DNA of 64,000 nt, from contig DDDG01000016.1 of assembly GCA_002336245.1 (NCBI GenBank), positions 34,743 through 98,742 on the forward strand, read 5' to 3'. A model generated the notes under the pieces. The model was not told the origin of the DNA and searched no databases. It saw nothing but the letters and a program-made list of their open reading frames with translations. Positions 50,731-59,304 of this stretch are shown here, in pieces (the stretch's first letter is position 1; each line of letters opens with the position of its first letter). This stretch comes from Flavobacteriales bacterium UBA1986. GTDB lineage: Bacteria > Bacteroidota > Bacteroidia > Flavobacteriales_G > Salibacteraceae. The position numbers were made by a program, and so were the translations under genes.

Positions 50731-51837
50731 TCAGACCTTCTGACCCAATTTCAGGAGTTTGATGACTTGAATGCTCAAATCTAAAAACAAGATTTTGGCA
50801 TTCGCATTCCGCTCAATATGTCCGATTGACGTATCGAATTCTTTTTGAAAATAGAGGCAATTGTTGTGATTGATGTAAGGGGCGAATTTTTGTAAAAAAC
50901 TTTGCTCTTGCTGACTTTCATGCATGGCAGTCTTATAATTGAAGGCCAAACACTCCCGCACCATATTCATCGAATATTGAAGAAACTGTTTCTGAGATTC
51001 TCGGCCAATTCCAGCCATCTCATCCGTCCATTTCAAAAGATCCGGTAATTTTTTCTGGAAACACAAACGCATCCAATCCTTAAAGGCATTGGCGTAGAGC
51101 TTGTGATCTCCCTCATTCAGAAAATTCAAGACTTTCAAATAATTGCCTTCTCCAATCATGCACAGATCAGCAGTCTGATCAGCATTCAAGCCATGTTTTT
51201 TCGACAAATAAGCCGAAAGGGCATCTGAAGAAATTGGAGGAATGTTCAGGACTTGAGTTCTCGAGAGGATGGTAGGTAAAATGCCTTCCGTTGAATTCGC
51301 CGTCATCAAGAAAATCGTTCCCTCAGGCGGTTCTTCCAATATTTTCAAGAGCTTGTTCGATGCCGATGCATTCATTCGATCGATTTGCCACACCAACACA
51401 ACCTTGTAGTTGGCCTCCATGGCTTTCAAGCTTAAAAAACGAACGATTTCCTCGCTCTCCCGAACAGTAATGCTCGCCTGCTTATTACCAATCCCCAATT
51501 CGTTTACCCAGTCTTGCCCAGAAAAATAGACTTGCTCTAAAAGTATTTTTCTCCATTCTTCAAGAAAGAATCCGCTCACCGGGTCCTTCTTCACCTTGGC
51601 GTTGGTATTTACTGGAAAGCTAAAGTGCATGTCGGGATGAATCCACTTACTCACTTTCAACTGAGATGCTTCGGATGTAGCACCCAATAATTGTTGTGCA
51701 AACCAGAGCGCCAATTGTAGGCCACCTCGTCCTTCTTCTCCGCCGAAAAGCATGGCGTGGTGCACTCTTCCGTCCTCTTTCGATTTGAGAAGATGAGCCT
51801 TAATTTTCTCCTGTCCTATGACTTCGACGCTCTCCAA
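50731..51837 (-). CDS. holB: DNA polymerase III subunit delta'
   Basis: AAA+ clamp-loader subunit. The 368-residue protein starts with TTG at 51837 (ESVEVIGQEKIKAHLL) and has the P-loop-like GGEEGRGGLQLAL, the sensor block NKLLKILEEPPEGTIFLMTANS and the SRTQVLNIPP motif. It lies 38 bases upstream of ricT, on the same strand. It is divergent from pgk, whose start lies 78 bases away. Confidence 0.93.
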   Translation of the reverse strand: MESVEVIGQEKIKAHLLKSKEDGRVHHAMLFGGEEGRGGLQLALWFAQQLLGATSEASQLKVSKWIHPDMHFSFPVNTNAKVKKDPVSGFFLEEWRKILLEQVYFSGQDWVNELGIGNKQASITVRESEEIVRFLSLKAMEANYKVVLVWQIDRMNASASNKLLKILEEPPEGTIFLMTANSTEGILPTILSRTQVLNIPPISSDALSAYLSKKHGLNADQTADLCMIGEGNYLKVLNFLNEGDHKLYANAFKDWMRLCFQKKLPDLLKWTDEMAGIGRESQKQFLQYSMNMVRECLAFNYKTAMHESQQEQSFLQKFAPYINHNNCLYFQKEFDTSIGHIERNANAKILFLDLSIQVIKLLKLGQKV

Positions 51838-51915
51838 AATTCAGATGTGGATTTATCCAAAAGTAATCAGACAGAGACAGCCCGAATAATTTATTTTAGC
51901 CGCAAATATTTGAGC

Positions 51916-53106
51916 ATGAGTCTTCCAATTGAAGAAATTGATTTCCAGGGTAAAAAGGCCCTCATCCGAGTTGATTTTAATGTCCCTCTCGACGAAAATT
52001 TTTATGTCACGGACGAAACTCGAATCCGCGCGAGTCTCGCGACCATCAAATATATTCTTCAAAAAGGTGGGGCCGTTGTGCTGATGTCGCATTTGGGTCG
52101 TCCGAAGGGTGGACCTGAGGATAAGTTTTCTTTAAAGCACTTGATTCCTAAGCTCTGTGAATTGCTCAATCAGCCCGTGGCATTCTCGCCAAATTGCATT
52201 GGAGCCATTGTGGAAAAAACCGTTGAAGACCTTTCAGCTGGAGAAGTTTTGCTCCTTGAAAATTTACGGTTTCACAAAGAAGAAACAGCGGGTGATTTAG
52301 CCTTTGCTGAAGCACTGTCTAAAAATGGCGACATCTACATCAACGACGCTTTTGGAACGGCTCATCGTGCGCATGCTTCTACTGCCATAATCGCTCAATT
52401 CTTCGAAGAAAAAACTTTTGGCTTTCTCATTGAACGAGAACTAGCTAGCGTTCAACGTGTGCTCGACCAAGTTGCACGTCCTTATACTGCAATTGTAGGT
52501 GGGGCCAAGGTTTCAAGCAAAATTGACATCGTTCGAAACCTCTTACAAAAAGTAGATCGCATTGTGATTGGCGGCGGTATGGCCTTCACCTTCATCAAAG
52601 CTCAGGGTGGATCTATTGGAACCTCCTTGGTAGAAGACGAACAATTGGAAACGGCACTTACAATCTTGCGTGAGGCGAAAGAAAAAGGGGTTCAAATCAT
52701 TCTGCCTACTGATAGCAAGATCGCCGACGCTTTCGACAACAATGCCAACACTCAGATTTGCAAGATCAATGAAATCCCTGAAGGATGGATGGGCTTAGAC
52801 ATTGGCCCTGAAAGCATGGAGTGCATGCGCGAGAGCCTTCTAAGTTCAAACACCATTTTGTGGAATGGGCCCATGGGCGTTTTCGAAATGTCGAATTTCT
52901 CTGAAGGAACAGAGCGGGTTGGTCGGGCCGTTGCCGAAGCAACCGAAGCTGGAGCTTTCTCCTTGGTTGGTGGCGGCGACTCCGTTGCTGCAGTGAATCA
53001 ATTTGGCTTGAGCGAACACGTCAGCTACGTTTCTACCGCTGGAGGTGCACTCTTGGAGTTTTTGGAAGGAAAAAAACTTCCGGGAATTGCTGCGATTCGA
53101 CCTTAA
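51916..53106 (+). CDS. pgk: Phosphoglycerate kinase
   Basis: Glycolytic enzyme that converts 1,3-bisphosphoglycerate to 3-phosphoglycerate with ATP formation. The start is the ATG at 51916 (MSLPIEEIDFQGKKALIRVDFNVPL), as upstream codons in the frame are not family-like. The 396 residues match the family length. Other blocks: LMSHLGRPKGG, NDAFGTAHRAHAS, GGAKVSSKI, and the C-terminal GGGDSVAAVN of the ATP site. A -7-like box TATTTTAG is at 51892-51899. Confidence 0.98.
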   Translation: MSLPIEEIDFQGKKALIRVDFNVPLDENFYVTDETRIRASLATIKYILQKGGAVVLMSHLGRPKGGPEDKFSLKHLIPKLCELLNQPVAFSPNCIGAIVEKTVEDLSAGEVLLLENLRFHKEETAGDLAFAEALSKNGDIYINDAFGTAHRAHASTAIIAQFFEEKTFGFLIERELASVQRVLDQVARPYTAIVGGAKVSSKIDIVRNLLQKVDRIVIGGGMAFTFIKAQGGSIGTSLVEDEQLETALTILREAKEKGVQIILPTDSKIADAFDNNANTQICKINEIPEGWMGLDIGPESMECMRESLLSSNTILWNGPMGVFEMSNFSEGTERVGRAVAEATEAGAFSLVGGGDSVAAVNQFGLSEHVSYVSTAGGALLEFLEGKKLPGIAAIRP

Positions 53107-53640
53107 TCAGTCGGTCCATTTTTTTGCGAAAACTTCGTTTTGAAGCACCTCTTCATCGAAGATGTCTGAGCCGGCCCTCAACATCCACTCACCCGCTTCA
53201 CCCATATTTTCGAATAGGACTGAATCGTCGAGATTTGCTTGCGAGATGAGTTCAATGTCTTTATTAAACCTCATGAAAACCGCGATGAGCATGGATAGAA
53301 TTAGAAAAACTTTGAGCACACCAAAGGTCAATCCGGCGAATTTATTGATGAACGAAAGGGCCACAATGTCCACGAGTTTTTCGAGCACTTTCCCCAGAAG
53401 ATAAACAGCAATCACAACAACGAGAAAAGTAATAATGAAAGAAAGAATGGGCATGTGCTCGCTTTCAATGTTCATGTACTTGCCCAAAAAAACGGAGGTG
53501 ATTTCAGAAAAGTGAATCCCAGCATATATGCCCAATGCCAAAGCCGCTAAGCCGGCAAGTTCAATGATCAAGCCTCTTCGGAAGCCCTTGAATGCGCCAA
53601 AGGCTATGGGAACCAATATGAGAATGTCGAGGTAATTCAT
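53107..53640 (-). CDS. CvpA family membrane protein
   Basis: The 177-residue protein starts at the ATG 53640 (MNYLDILILVPIAFGAFKGFRRG), not at the much longer in-frame opening upstream. It has four membrane helices (about 4-21, 28-45, 60-83, 95-120) and the CvpA opening 'D...L.P.A.G..KGFRRGLI'. The E. coli homologue is linked to colicin V production and envelope stress; the biochemical role is unclear. It is convergent with pgk and divergent from the next gene. A -7 box is 5 bases before its start. Confidence 0.9.
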   Translation of the reverse strand: MNYLDILILVPIAFGAFKGFRRGLIIELAGLAALALGIYAGIHFSEITSVFLGKYMNIESEHMPILSFIITFLVVVIAVYLLGKVLEKLVDIVALSFINKFAGLTFGVLKVFLILSMLIAVFMRFNKDIELISQANLDDSVLFENMGEAGEWMLRAGSDIFDEEVLQNEVFAKKWTD

Positions 53641-53645
53641 TTGCT

Positions 53646-53653
53646 CAAATTTA
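53646..53653 (-). promoter_or_regulatory. -7 promoter box 5 bases before cvpA start
   Basis: Complement reads TAAATTTG, a perfect TAnnTTTG box. Distance to the start codon implies a leaderless transcript. Confidence 0.45.
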
Positions 53654-53720
53654 AATTCGTGCAAAGGAAGTTCTGTGACATGGAGGAAGTAGTTATCCTC
53701 AATTCGGATTGGATAAGCTC

Positions 53721-53728
53721 TACTTTTG
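53721..53728 (+). promoter_or_regulatory. -7 promoter box 4 bases before a small gene
   Basis: TACTTTTG fits TAnnTTTG and lies 4 bases before the ATG at 53733. It is paired with the reverse box at 53646-53653, so the 92-base gap is a compact divergent promoter. Confidence 0.45.
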
Positions 53729-53732
53729 CTCC

Positions 53733-54065
53733 ATGTCGAAAGAAGTAGAAGATAAATACCGAGAGGTACTTGATAAACTAGGCCCTGTTTTCGGAGATGG
53801 AATGGAGCTGATGGATGTGCTCTTTTTAGTTGGTATTCGCGAATCGGGTAAGGCGCCAACCAAAATGAGCAAACAAGAAAAAGAAGATGCCATGCATCTT
53901 GGAACCTGCACGATTCTGGAGCAATATGGATACTACAAAAGCTTGGGCGAGGATGAAGAGGGTTGGCCTCAATTCGAGCATCTAAAGGATCTGCCCCCGA
54001 TGAATGAACAAGAACAAGAAGCGCTTCTTAAGAAGGGTGTAGCTGATTATTTCGAGAAGGTCTGA
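53733..54065 (+). CDS. Small conserved-looking cytoplasmic protein, function unknown
   Basis: The 110-residue product starts at ATG 53733, because the upstream TTG frame translates through the promoter box. It is acidic and helical, without signal or membrane segments, with a Leu/Met-rich central part (DGMELMDVLFLVGIRESG) and a short His/Cys block HLGTCTILEQYGYY. I do not recognise its family. It sits alone between divergent and convergent genes. The strong start context and codon pattern support a real gene. Confidence 0.65.
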   Translation: MSKEVEDKYREVLDKLGPVFGDGMELMDVLFLVGIRESGKAPTKMSKQEKEDAMHLGTCTILEQYGYYKSLGEDEEGWPQFEHLKDLPPMNEQEQEALLKKGVADYFEKV

Positions 54066-54076
54066 AGAAGACTTTC

Positions 54077-54499
54077 TTAGGGACAAAGGAGTAAAACAAC
54101 ACTCTCTTGAACCTTATCGAATTCAACGAGCGTAACAAAACCTTCGGCGCAAAGAGTATCCCCTAGACATATGGTTCCAATGTTTGGAAAGATGCCCGTG
54201 TCGCGACAAACCACCATTTCTTTGGTTGCAAGAATTTTAAGAACTGCAGGATTTTCGAAGGAGTGCAAGGTGCGACCTGCAGCATCCGTCAATTGAGTGT
54301 CCTGCACAATGCAAGGCGCCTTGTTTGGTTGATCGACACAATAGAGTGTTACAGTAGCTCCTTCAACCGGATCGCCCAGGCTGTCAATCACAAATATTTC
54401 TGCTTCTGTCGGTTTCTCTTCACCGCATGAGGTAAAGCCGAATGCTCCTAAAGAGAAGATTAAGGCGACGAGACTTAAATTGGCAAAAAGAGTTTTCAT
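54077..54499 (-). CDS. Putative lipoprotein with Ig-like fold, function unknown
   Basis: The ATG at 54499 opens a lipoprotein signal (MKTLFANLSLVALIFSLG...) with lipobox FTSC (Cys25). The mature part reads 'AEIFVIDSLGDPVEGATVTLYCV', the strand pattern of a carboxypeptidase-regulatory-like/peptidase-associated Ig domain, with five cysteines (YCVDQ, PCIVQ, VVCRD, TICLGD, LCAEG) that could form disulfides. It has 140 residues. It is a lone gene with its own -7 box. Confidence 0.75.
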   Translation of the reverse strand: MKTLFANLSLVALIFSLGAFGFTSCGEEKPTEAEIFVIDSLGDPVEGATVTLYCVDQPNKAPCIVQDTQLTDAAGRTLHSFENPAVLKILATKEMVVCRDTGIFPNIGTICLGDTLCAEGFVTLVEFDKVQESVVLLLCP

Positions 54500-54516
54500 A
54501 GGCGCTTGGATGCGGA

Positions 54517-54524
54517 CAAATATA
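54517..54524 (-). promoter_or_regulatory. -7 promoter box of the lipoprotein gene
   Basis: Complement reads TATATTTG, matching TAnnTTTG, 17 bases before the start codon at 54499. Confidence 0.5.
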
Positions 54525-54583
54525 ATGAAAGAGTTGCCTTCTGTATACAAGGCCTAAACGAAGTCTGTGGAAGGATGGATTGC

Positions 54584-54591
54584 TATTTTTG
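54584..54591 (+). promoter_or_regulatory. -7 promoter box 3 bases before the cyclophilin start
   Basis: TATTTTTG fits TAnnTTTG; the ATG follows after GGC at 54595, which predicts a leaderless transcript. Confidence 0.45.
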
Positions 54592-54594
54592 GGC

Positions 54595-55446
54595 ATGCGA
54601 ATAAAACACAGCTTAATCCTTCTTGTGGTTTTAGGCCTTTTGAGCCTAAATACCTTCGGACAAAAAAAGAAAAAAGACAAGCTCGGAAAAGAGTCTTTGG
54701 TGCTGATCCAAACCGACTTTGGCGACATAAAAATCAAGCTCTACAATCAAACGCCCATTCATCGCGACAACTTTCTGAAGCTTGTTGAAGAAGGCCTATA
54801 CGACAGCACATTGTTCCATAGGGTTATTCCTCAGTTTATGATTCAGGGTGGCGATCCAGATTCAAAAGGAGCAAAAGAAGGAACCAAATTGGGCGATGGA
54901 GGTATGGGCTACACATTAGAAGCTGAGTTCGTTGACAGTCTGATTCATAAAAGAGGCGCATTAGCTGCTGCGCGTATGCCGGACAACGTCAATCCCGAAA
55001 AACGTTCGTCTTCGAGCCAGTTTTACATCGTGCAAGGCCGAAAATTTTCGGAAGCCAACCTAAGTGGAATGGCTCAAAAGCAGAACTACAACATGAAAGG
55101 CCAGCTGATGAATGAGTTTTTCAATAGACCTGAGAACAAAGCATATTTAAGTCGACTTCAGACTTGTCAAAAGGAAAAAGATGATTCCGCCATGCAGCTT
55201 CTTATGCAAGAAATAGAACCTCTTGTAGACCGTGAGTTTGAGCCTAAGCAAATTAAATTCCACCCAAGAGCAATTGAGGCCTACACGACAGTTGGCGGAG
55301 CCCCACACCTCGATGGAGGCTACACCGTTTTCGGTGAAGTGGTGGAAGGAATGGATGTAGTAGATGCCATTTCAGCCCAAAGTTGCGATCGAAACAACCG
55401 GCCTTTGAAAGATGTGTCGATGAAAGTAAAAGCTGTAAAGCGCTGA
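54595..55446 (+). CDS. Periplasmic cyclophilin-type peptidyl-prolyl isomerase
   Basis: Folding catalyst with an N-terminal signal peptide (MRIKHSLILLVVLGLLSLNTFGQ) and a Lys-rich linker (KKKKDK). The cyclophilin domain covers about 40-280, with the blocks FHRVIPQFMIQGGDP (the catalytic Arg-Phe-Met-Gln side), SSSSQFYIVQG and YTVFGEVVEGMDVV. An insert of ~60 residues (after the FYIVQG block) is typical for the Bacteroidota forms. The start at ATG 54595 is set by the promoter box; 283 residues. Role: isomerisation of exported proteins in the periplasm. Confidence 0.93.
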   Translation: MRIKHSLILLVVLGLLSLNTFGQKKKKDKLGKESLVLIQTDFGDIKIKLYNQTPIHRDNFLKLVEEGLYDSTLFHRVIPQFMIQGGDPDSKGAKEGTKLGDGGMGYTLEAEFVDSLIHKRGALAAARMPDNVNPEKRSSSSQFYIVQGRKFSEANLSGMAQKQNYNMKGQLMNEFFNRPENKAYLSRLQTCQKEKDDSAMQLLMQEIEPLVDREFEPKQIKFHPRAIEAYTTVGGAPHLDGGYTVFGEVVEGMDVVDAISAQSCDRNNRPLKDVSMKVKAVKR

Positions 55447-55460
55447 TGTAAGTTAGTTTA

Positions 55461-55468
55461 TAGCTTTG
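55461..55468 (+). promoter_or_regulatory. -7 promoter box of pheS
   Basis: TAGCTTTG matches TAnnTTTG, 19 bases before the ATG at 55488. Confidence 0.5.
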
Positions 55469-55487
55469 CAATTGATAGAGAGAAGAG

Positions 55488-56507
55488 ATGAGTTTGATTG
55501 AAAAAATTGAAGGTTTATTGAGTGAAGTGAAGGACTTCAAAGCCAAGGCTCCTGAAGAAGTTGAATCCTTTCGCATTCGAATCTTAGGTAGCAAAGGAGA
55601 ACTCAAGAAACTCTTTGGAGAGTTCAAAAACGTTCCTTCTGAAGCCCGAAAGGAATTTGGGGAGAAGCTCAATGAGCTCAAAACAAAAGCTCAAGACAAA
55701 ATAAACGAGCTGAAATCAAGCTCAGATTCTGCAGGTCAATCCGACGATTTCATCGACTTAACAAGACCGAGTCAGAGTGCCGCCTTGGGTTCTCGGCATC
55801 CAATTTCCGTTGTTCGAAATCGCATTCTCGACATCTTCAACCGGATTGGATACACCATAGCCGAGGGGCCCGAAATTGAAGACGATTGGCACAACTTTTC
55901 GGCCTTAAACTTCACAGAAGAACATCCTGCTCGAGATATGCAGGACACCTTTTTCATTGGGCCAGATGCCCTTTTGCGCACCCACACCTCGTCTGTACAA
56001 GTTCGAGTGATGGAGTCCCAAGAACCTCCCATTAGGGTCATTTGTCCAGGACGCGTTTTTAGAAACGAAGCGATTTCCGCTCGTGCACATTGCATCTTTC
56101 ATCAAATTGAGGGCTTGTACATCGACAAAGGAGTTTCGTTCGCGGATATGAAACAAAACCTTTTGCACTTCGCCCGTGAATTGTTTGGCGAGGATGTAAA
56201 GATTCGCCTGCGCCCGTCCTATTTTCCTTTTACCGAACCCAGTGCAGAAATGGACATCTATTGGGGTTTAGAATCTGAAGCAGATTACAGAATTACCAAG
56301 GGAACAGGCTGGTTGGAGATTATGGGTTGTGGTATGATTGACCCCAACGTTTTGAAGAATTCGAACATCGACCCAGAGCAGTATTCTGGGTTTGCTTTTG
56401 GAATGGGAATCGAGCGAATAGCCATGCTCCTGTTCCAAGTGAAAAACCTAAGATTGTATTTCGAGAACGACTTGCGTTTTCTTAATCAGTTCAAAGCAGC
56501 CTTATAA
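55488..56507 (+). CDS. pheS: Phenylalanyl-tRNA synthetase alpha subunit
   Basis: Class II synthetase alpha subunit (339 residues) that forms an alpha2-beta2 enzyme with PheT. Residues 1-100 form the helical coiled-coil domain. The catalytic part has motif 2 (CPGRVFRNEAISARAHCIFHQIEGL), the Phe-site block PSYFPFTEPSAEMD and motif 3 (GFAFGMGIERIAML). pheT is not in the window. It has its own promoter and is not in an operon with acpP. Confidence 0.97.
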   Translation: MSLIEKIEGLLSEVKDFKAKAPEEVESFRIRILGSKGELKKLFGEFKNVPSEARKEFGEKLNELKTKAQDKINELKSSSDSAGQSDDFIDLTRPSQSAALGSRHPISVVRNRILDIFNRIGYTIAEGPEIEDDWHNFSALNFTEEHPARDMQDTFFIGPDALLRTHTSSVQVRVMESQEPPIRVICPGRVFRNEAISARAHCIFHQIEGLYIDKGVSFADMKQNLLHFARELFGEDVKIRLRPSYFPFTEPSAEMDIYWGLESEADYRITKGTGWLEIMGCGMIDPNVLKNSNIDPEQYSGFAFGMGIERIAMLLFQVKNLRLYFENDLRFLNQFKAAL

Positions 56508-56600
56508 TTGAAGAATTTCGATTCACACAAGTTTTCAAGAAGATGGAATTTGTTTGTGGATTTGTATTTCTTTGCAGTCTAATTTAAAACTAACACCGAC

Positions 56601-56837
56601 ATGTCAGACGTTCAATCAAAAGTAGTGTCAATCATTGTTGACAAACTTGGAGTGGATGAAAGCGAAGTGACTCTTGAGTCAAGCTTCACAAATGATCTTG
56701 GAGCCGACTCTTTAGATACAGTTGAGCTCATCATGGAATTCGAAAAAGAATTCAACATCGCCATCCCAGACGATCATGCTGAAAATATCGCAACCGTTGG
56801 TGATGCGGTAAAATACATCGGAGAGCACCAAGGGTAA
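56601..56837 (+). CDS. acpP: Acyl carrier protein
   Basis: Small acidic protein (78 residues) that carries fatty acyl chains on a phosphopantetheine arm. The attachment serine is S37 in the LGADSLDTVEL motif. It is 18 bases before fabF and almost surely cotranscribed with it. A TTTCTTTG box (56567-56574) is close to the -7 consensus. Confidence 0.98.
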   Translation: MSDVQSKVVSIIVDKLGVDESEVTLESSFTNDLGADSLDTVELIMEFEKEFNIAIPDDHAENIATVGDAVKYIGEHQG

Positions 56838-56855
56838 TTTGTCCCTTTTAATCTC

Positions 56856-58106
56856 ATGGAGTTAAGACGGGTAGTAGTTACCGGCATTGGATCCCTAACA
56901 CCAGTTGGGAATTCTAAGGATGAATACTGGAATGCAATAACTTCCGGTACGAGTGGCGCTGCTCCTATTACCCGATTTGATGCCTCTGTATTTAAAACCA
57001 AGTTTGCCTGTGAGGTAAAGAACTGGAACGCAGCCGATCATTTCGACCGCAAATCTGAAAGGAAACACGATCTCTTTTCCATGTTTGCTGTTGTAGCTGC
57101 TCGTGAGTGTATGACTGATTCGGGTTTAGATACCGAACAGACAAACCTCGATCGAGCAGGTGTGATTTGGGGCTCCGGAATAGGTGGTATTGGCACGTTT
57201 CAAGAACAGGTTAGAGAATATGTTCTTGGTGATGGCACTCCACGTTTCAACCCCTTCTTTATTCCAAAGATGATTGCGGACATCGCATCCGGACACATTT
57301 CGATGGAGTACGGATTTAGAGGTCCAAATTTTTCGACGGTATCAGCCTGCGCTTCTTCAACGAATGCAATGATTGATGCCTTCAATTATATCCGCCTAGG
57401 AAAGGCGGACGTAATGATTGCTGGTGGTTCCGAAGCTGCGATTATTGAATCTGGAATTGGAGGATTTAACGCACTTCACGCTCTTTCCACCCGCAACGAC
57501 TCACCAGAAACTGCTTCTCGGCCCTTCGACAAAGATCGCGACGGATTTGTGTTGGGAGAAGGTGCGGGAGCAATGATGCTCGAAGACTTGGAACACGCTC
57601 AAAAACGTGGTGCCAAGATTTATGCTGAAATTGTAGGAGGAGGAATGTCTGCAGATGCCCACCACATTACTGCTCCACATCCAGAAGGACTGGGCGCTTT
57701 AAATGTGATGCGGATGGCTCTTGAAGATGCACACATGAATGCCGATGAGATAGACTACATCAACGTTCACGGAACCTCTACACCTCTTGGAGATATTGCA
57801 GAAGTTAAAGCAATTCAAAAGGTGTTTGGCGAACATGCCTTCAAACTCAACATCAGCTCTACAAAATCAATGACTGGCCACCTTCTCGGTGCAGCTGGCG
57901 CCATTGAGGCTATTGCCTGTGTTCTTTCCATAGAAAATGGAGTTGTTCCACCTACCATCAACCACTTTACGGACGACGAAGGTTTGGATCTTAAACTCAA
58001 TTTTACTTTCAATCAAGCACAAGAGCGCAAAGTGAATGCTGCTTTGAGCAACACTTTTGGATTCGGAGGCCACAACGCCTCAGTCATCTTCCGTCGCTTC
58101 GAATAG
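56856..58106 (+). CDS. fabF: 3-oxoacyl-ACP synthase II
   Basis: Condensing enzyme of fatty acid elongation. The catalytic Cys is in STVSACASSTNAM, the two His in VHGTSTPLGD and KSMTGHLLGAAGA, and the N-terminal VVVTGIGSLTPVG and terminal NTFGFGGHNAS blocks are intact. The 416 residues match the family. It follows acpP and precedes rnc, an order common in Bacteroidota. Confidence 0.98.
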   Translation: MELRRVVVTGIGSLTPVGNSKDEYWNAITSGTSGAAPITRFDASVFKTKFACEVKNWNAADHFDRKSERKHDLFSMFAVVAARECMTDSGLDTEQTNLDRAGVIWGSGIGGIGTFQEQVREYVLGDGTPRFNPFFIPKMIADIASGHISMEYGFRGPNFSTVSACASSTNAMIDAFNYIRLGKADVMIAGGSEAAIIESGIGGFNALHALSTRNDSPETASRPFDKDRDGFVLGEGAGAMMLEDLEHAQKRGAKIYAEIVGGGMSADAHHITAPHPEGLGALNVMRMALEDAHMNADEIDYINVHGTSTPLGDIAEVKAIQKVFGEHAFKLNISSTKSMTGHLLGAAGAIEAIACVLSIENGVVPPTINHFTDDEGLDLKLNFTFNQAQERKVNAALSNTFGFGGHNASVIFRRFE

Positions 58107-58110
58107 CGCA

Positions 58111-58842
58111 GTGTTTTTAATCCTTAACCGTTTCTTTAGACCTCCTTGGCTCGATTCCAAAGAGGGAGACTTGTATGATTTCTTCAAAAAGAAGTTTGGA
58201 ATTCGGATTGGGACAATCGAACTATACAAAGAAGCCTTCAGACATAAATCCTTCAGCAGCCCTACTAATTTGGGTAATAATGAAAGACTTGAGTTTTTAG
58301 GCGATGCCATTCTAAGCTCGTGTGTTTCTGTGATTCTCTACACTAAGTACCCAGAAAAAACTGAAGGCGAACTGACCAAACTCCGTTCAAGAATCGTTAA
58401 CCGCAAACACCTCAACCAAATTGCCAAAGAACTCGGTCTAATCAAGTTCATCAAACACGATGAGCGCTTTAACATCGGCCAAACTTCTGTAGCCGGAAAT
58501 ACTCTTGAAGCCGTGCTTGGTGCGATCTACCTAGATCACGGTTATGAAAAAACTGAAACGATCATCCAGGAAGTAATCTTGCACAACTATTCCGACCTAA
58601 AGAAGCTGGAAAAAACCGACGAAAACTTCAAAAGCATATTACTGGAATGGAGTCAATCAAAGGGCGTTAGCCTGAGCTTCGACACAAAGTTGAAGGAGAA
58701 TTCCAAAAAACTCTTTAGCTCTAGGGTAATGATTGATAATGGAGAGCAAGGCTTCGGCGAGGGTAGGTCGAAAAAAGAGGCTGAGCAAAATGCTGCAAAA
58801 GAAGCCTTGAGCCTAATTAACAAAGAGGCCAAACCAAGCTAA
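58111..58842 (+). CDS. rnc: Ribonuclease III
   Basis: Double-strand RNA endonuclease for rRNA and mRNA processing. The GTG at 58111, 4 bases after the fabF stop, gives a 243-residue product of normal length; an in-frame ATG at 58057 inside fabF is less likely. The catalytic block NERLEFLGDAIL (E and D ligands), the second acidic site in NTLEAVLGAIYLD and a dsRNA-binding domain at the C-terminus (about 175-240, with GEGRSKKEAEQNAAKEAL) are present. Confidence 0.95.
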   Translation: MFLILNRFFRPPWLDSKEGDLYDFFKKKFGIRIGTIELYKEAFRHKSFSSPTNLGNNERLEFLGDAILSSCVSVILYTKYPEKTEGELTKLRSRIVNRKHLNQIAKELGLIKFIKHDERFNIGQTSVAGNTLEAVLGAIYLDHGYEKTETIIQEVILHNYSDLKKLEKTDENFKSILLEWSQSKGVSLSFDTKLKENSKKLFSSRVMIDNGEQGFGEGRSKKEAEQNAAKEALSLINKEAKPS

Positions 58843-58872
58843 AAAGCATGCTTCATCAATGCTGGCTTTCCC

Positions 58873-58880
58873 TACTTTTG
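58873..58880 (+). promoter_or_regulatory. -7 promoter box 7 bases before the IPExxxVDY gene
   Basis: TACTTTTG fits TAnnTTTG and precedes the ATG at 58888 by 7 bases. Confidence 0.45.
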
Positions 58881-58887
58881 CCGACCC

Positions 58888-59304
58888 ATGAGCAAATCGA
58901 TTCTCCAATTTGAACCCGAGTATGATTTTGGCATCATCGCCATTTCAAGTCATCAAAAGGACTATCGCTTGTGCTGGTTTTTGAATCGGGATCTTAAAAT
59001 TCAAATGGAACGGGGTAAAGATTTAGAACTCATTCAAAACAATGAGAGCGCCTACTTTTCATGCTTTCACTTCAGCGATGAAGTCATCGATGTTCACTAC
59101 AGCTTGATTGAAAACTTTTCGGGAAGTACTTTGTTTCTCTCTGAAGTCAAGCAAGCCGATTTCTTCTTTAAAATCAGTGGCGAAACCAACGATCAGCTCG
59201 AGTCGACCTTATTGAGTCAAATAAAAAATTGTGAGGTAGTTCAAACAGCATTTAAGCTGGAACCTGAACAACTCAAATACGCATCAAAATTTCTCTACGA
59301 ATGA
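58888..59304 (+). CDS. IPExxxVDY family protein (variant signature)
   Basis: The 138-residue cytoplasmic protein is in the place that this family takes in many Bacteroidota genomes, between rnc and pyk. The signature is worn: the family's IPExxxVDY reads LSEVKQADFFFK here, so I place it by context and by the long LNRDLKIQMERG... core. The function is unknown. It overlaps pyk by 4 bases (ATGA), so the two are coupled. Confidence 0.8.
   Translation: MSKSILQFEPEYDFGIIAISSHQKDYRLCWFLNRDLKIQMERGKDLELIQNNESAYFSCFHFSDEVIDVHYSLIENFSGSTLFLSEVKQADFFFKISGETNDQLESTLLSQIKNCEVVQTAFKLEPEQLKYASKFLYE

Noticed and set aside
53643..53859. Long N-terminal extension of the CvpA protein
   Set aside because: The extension runs antisense through the promoter and start of the neighbouring gene and has no family sequence; the ATG at 53640 starts the known CvpA opening.
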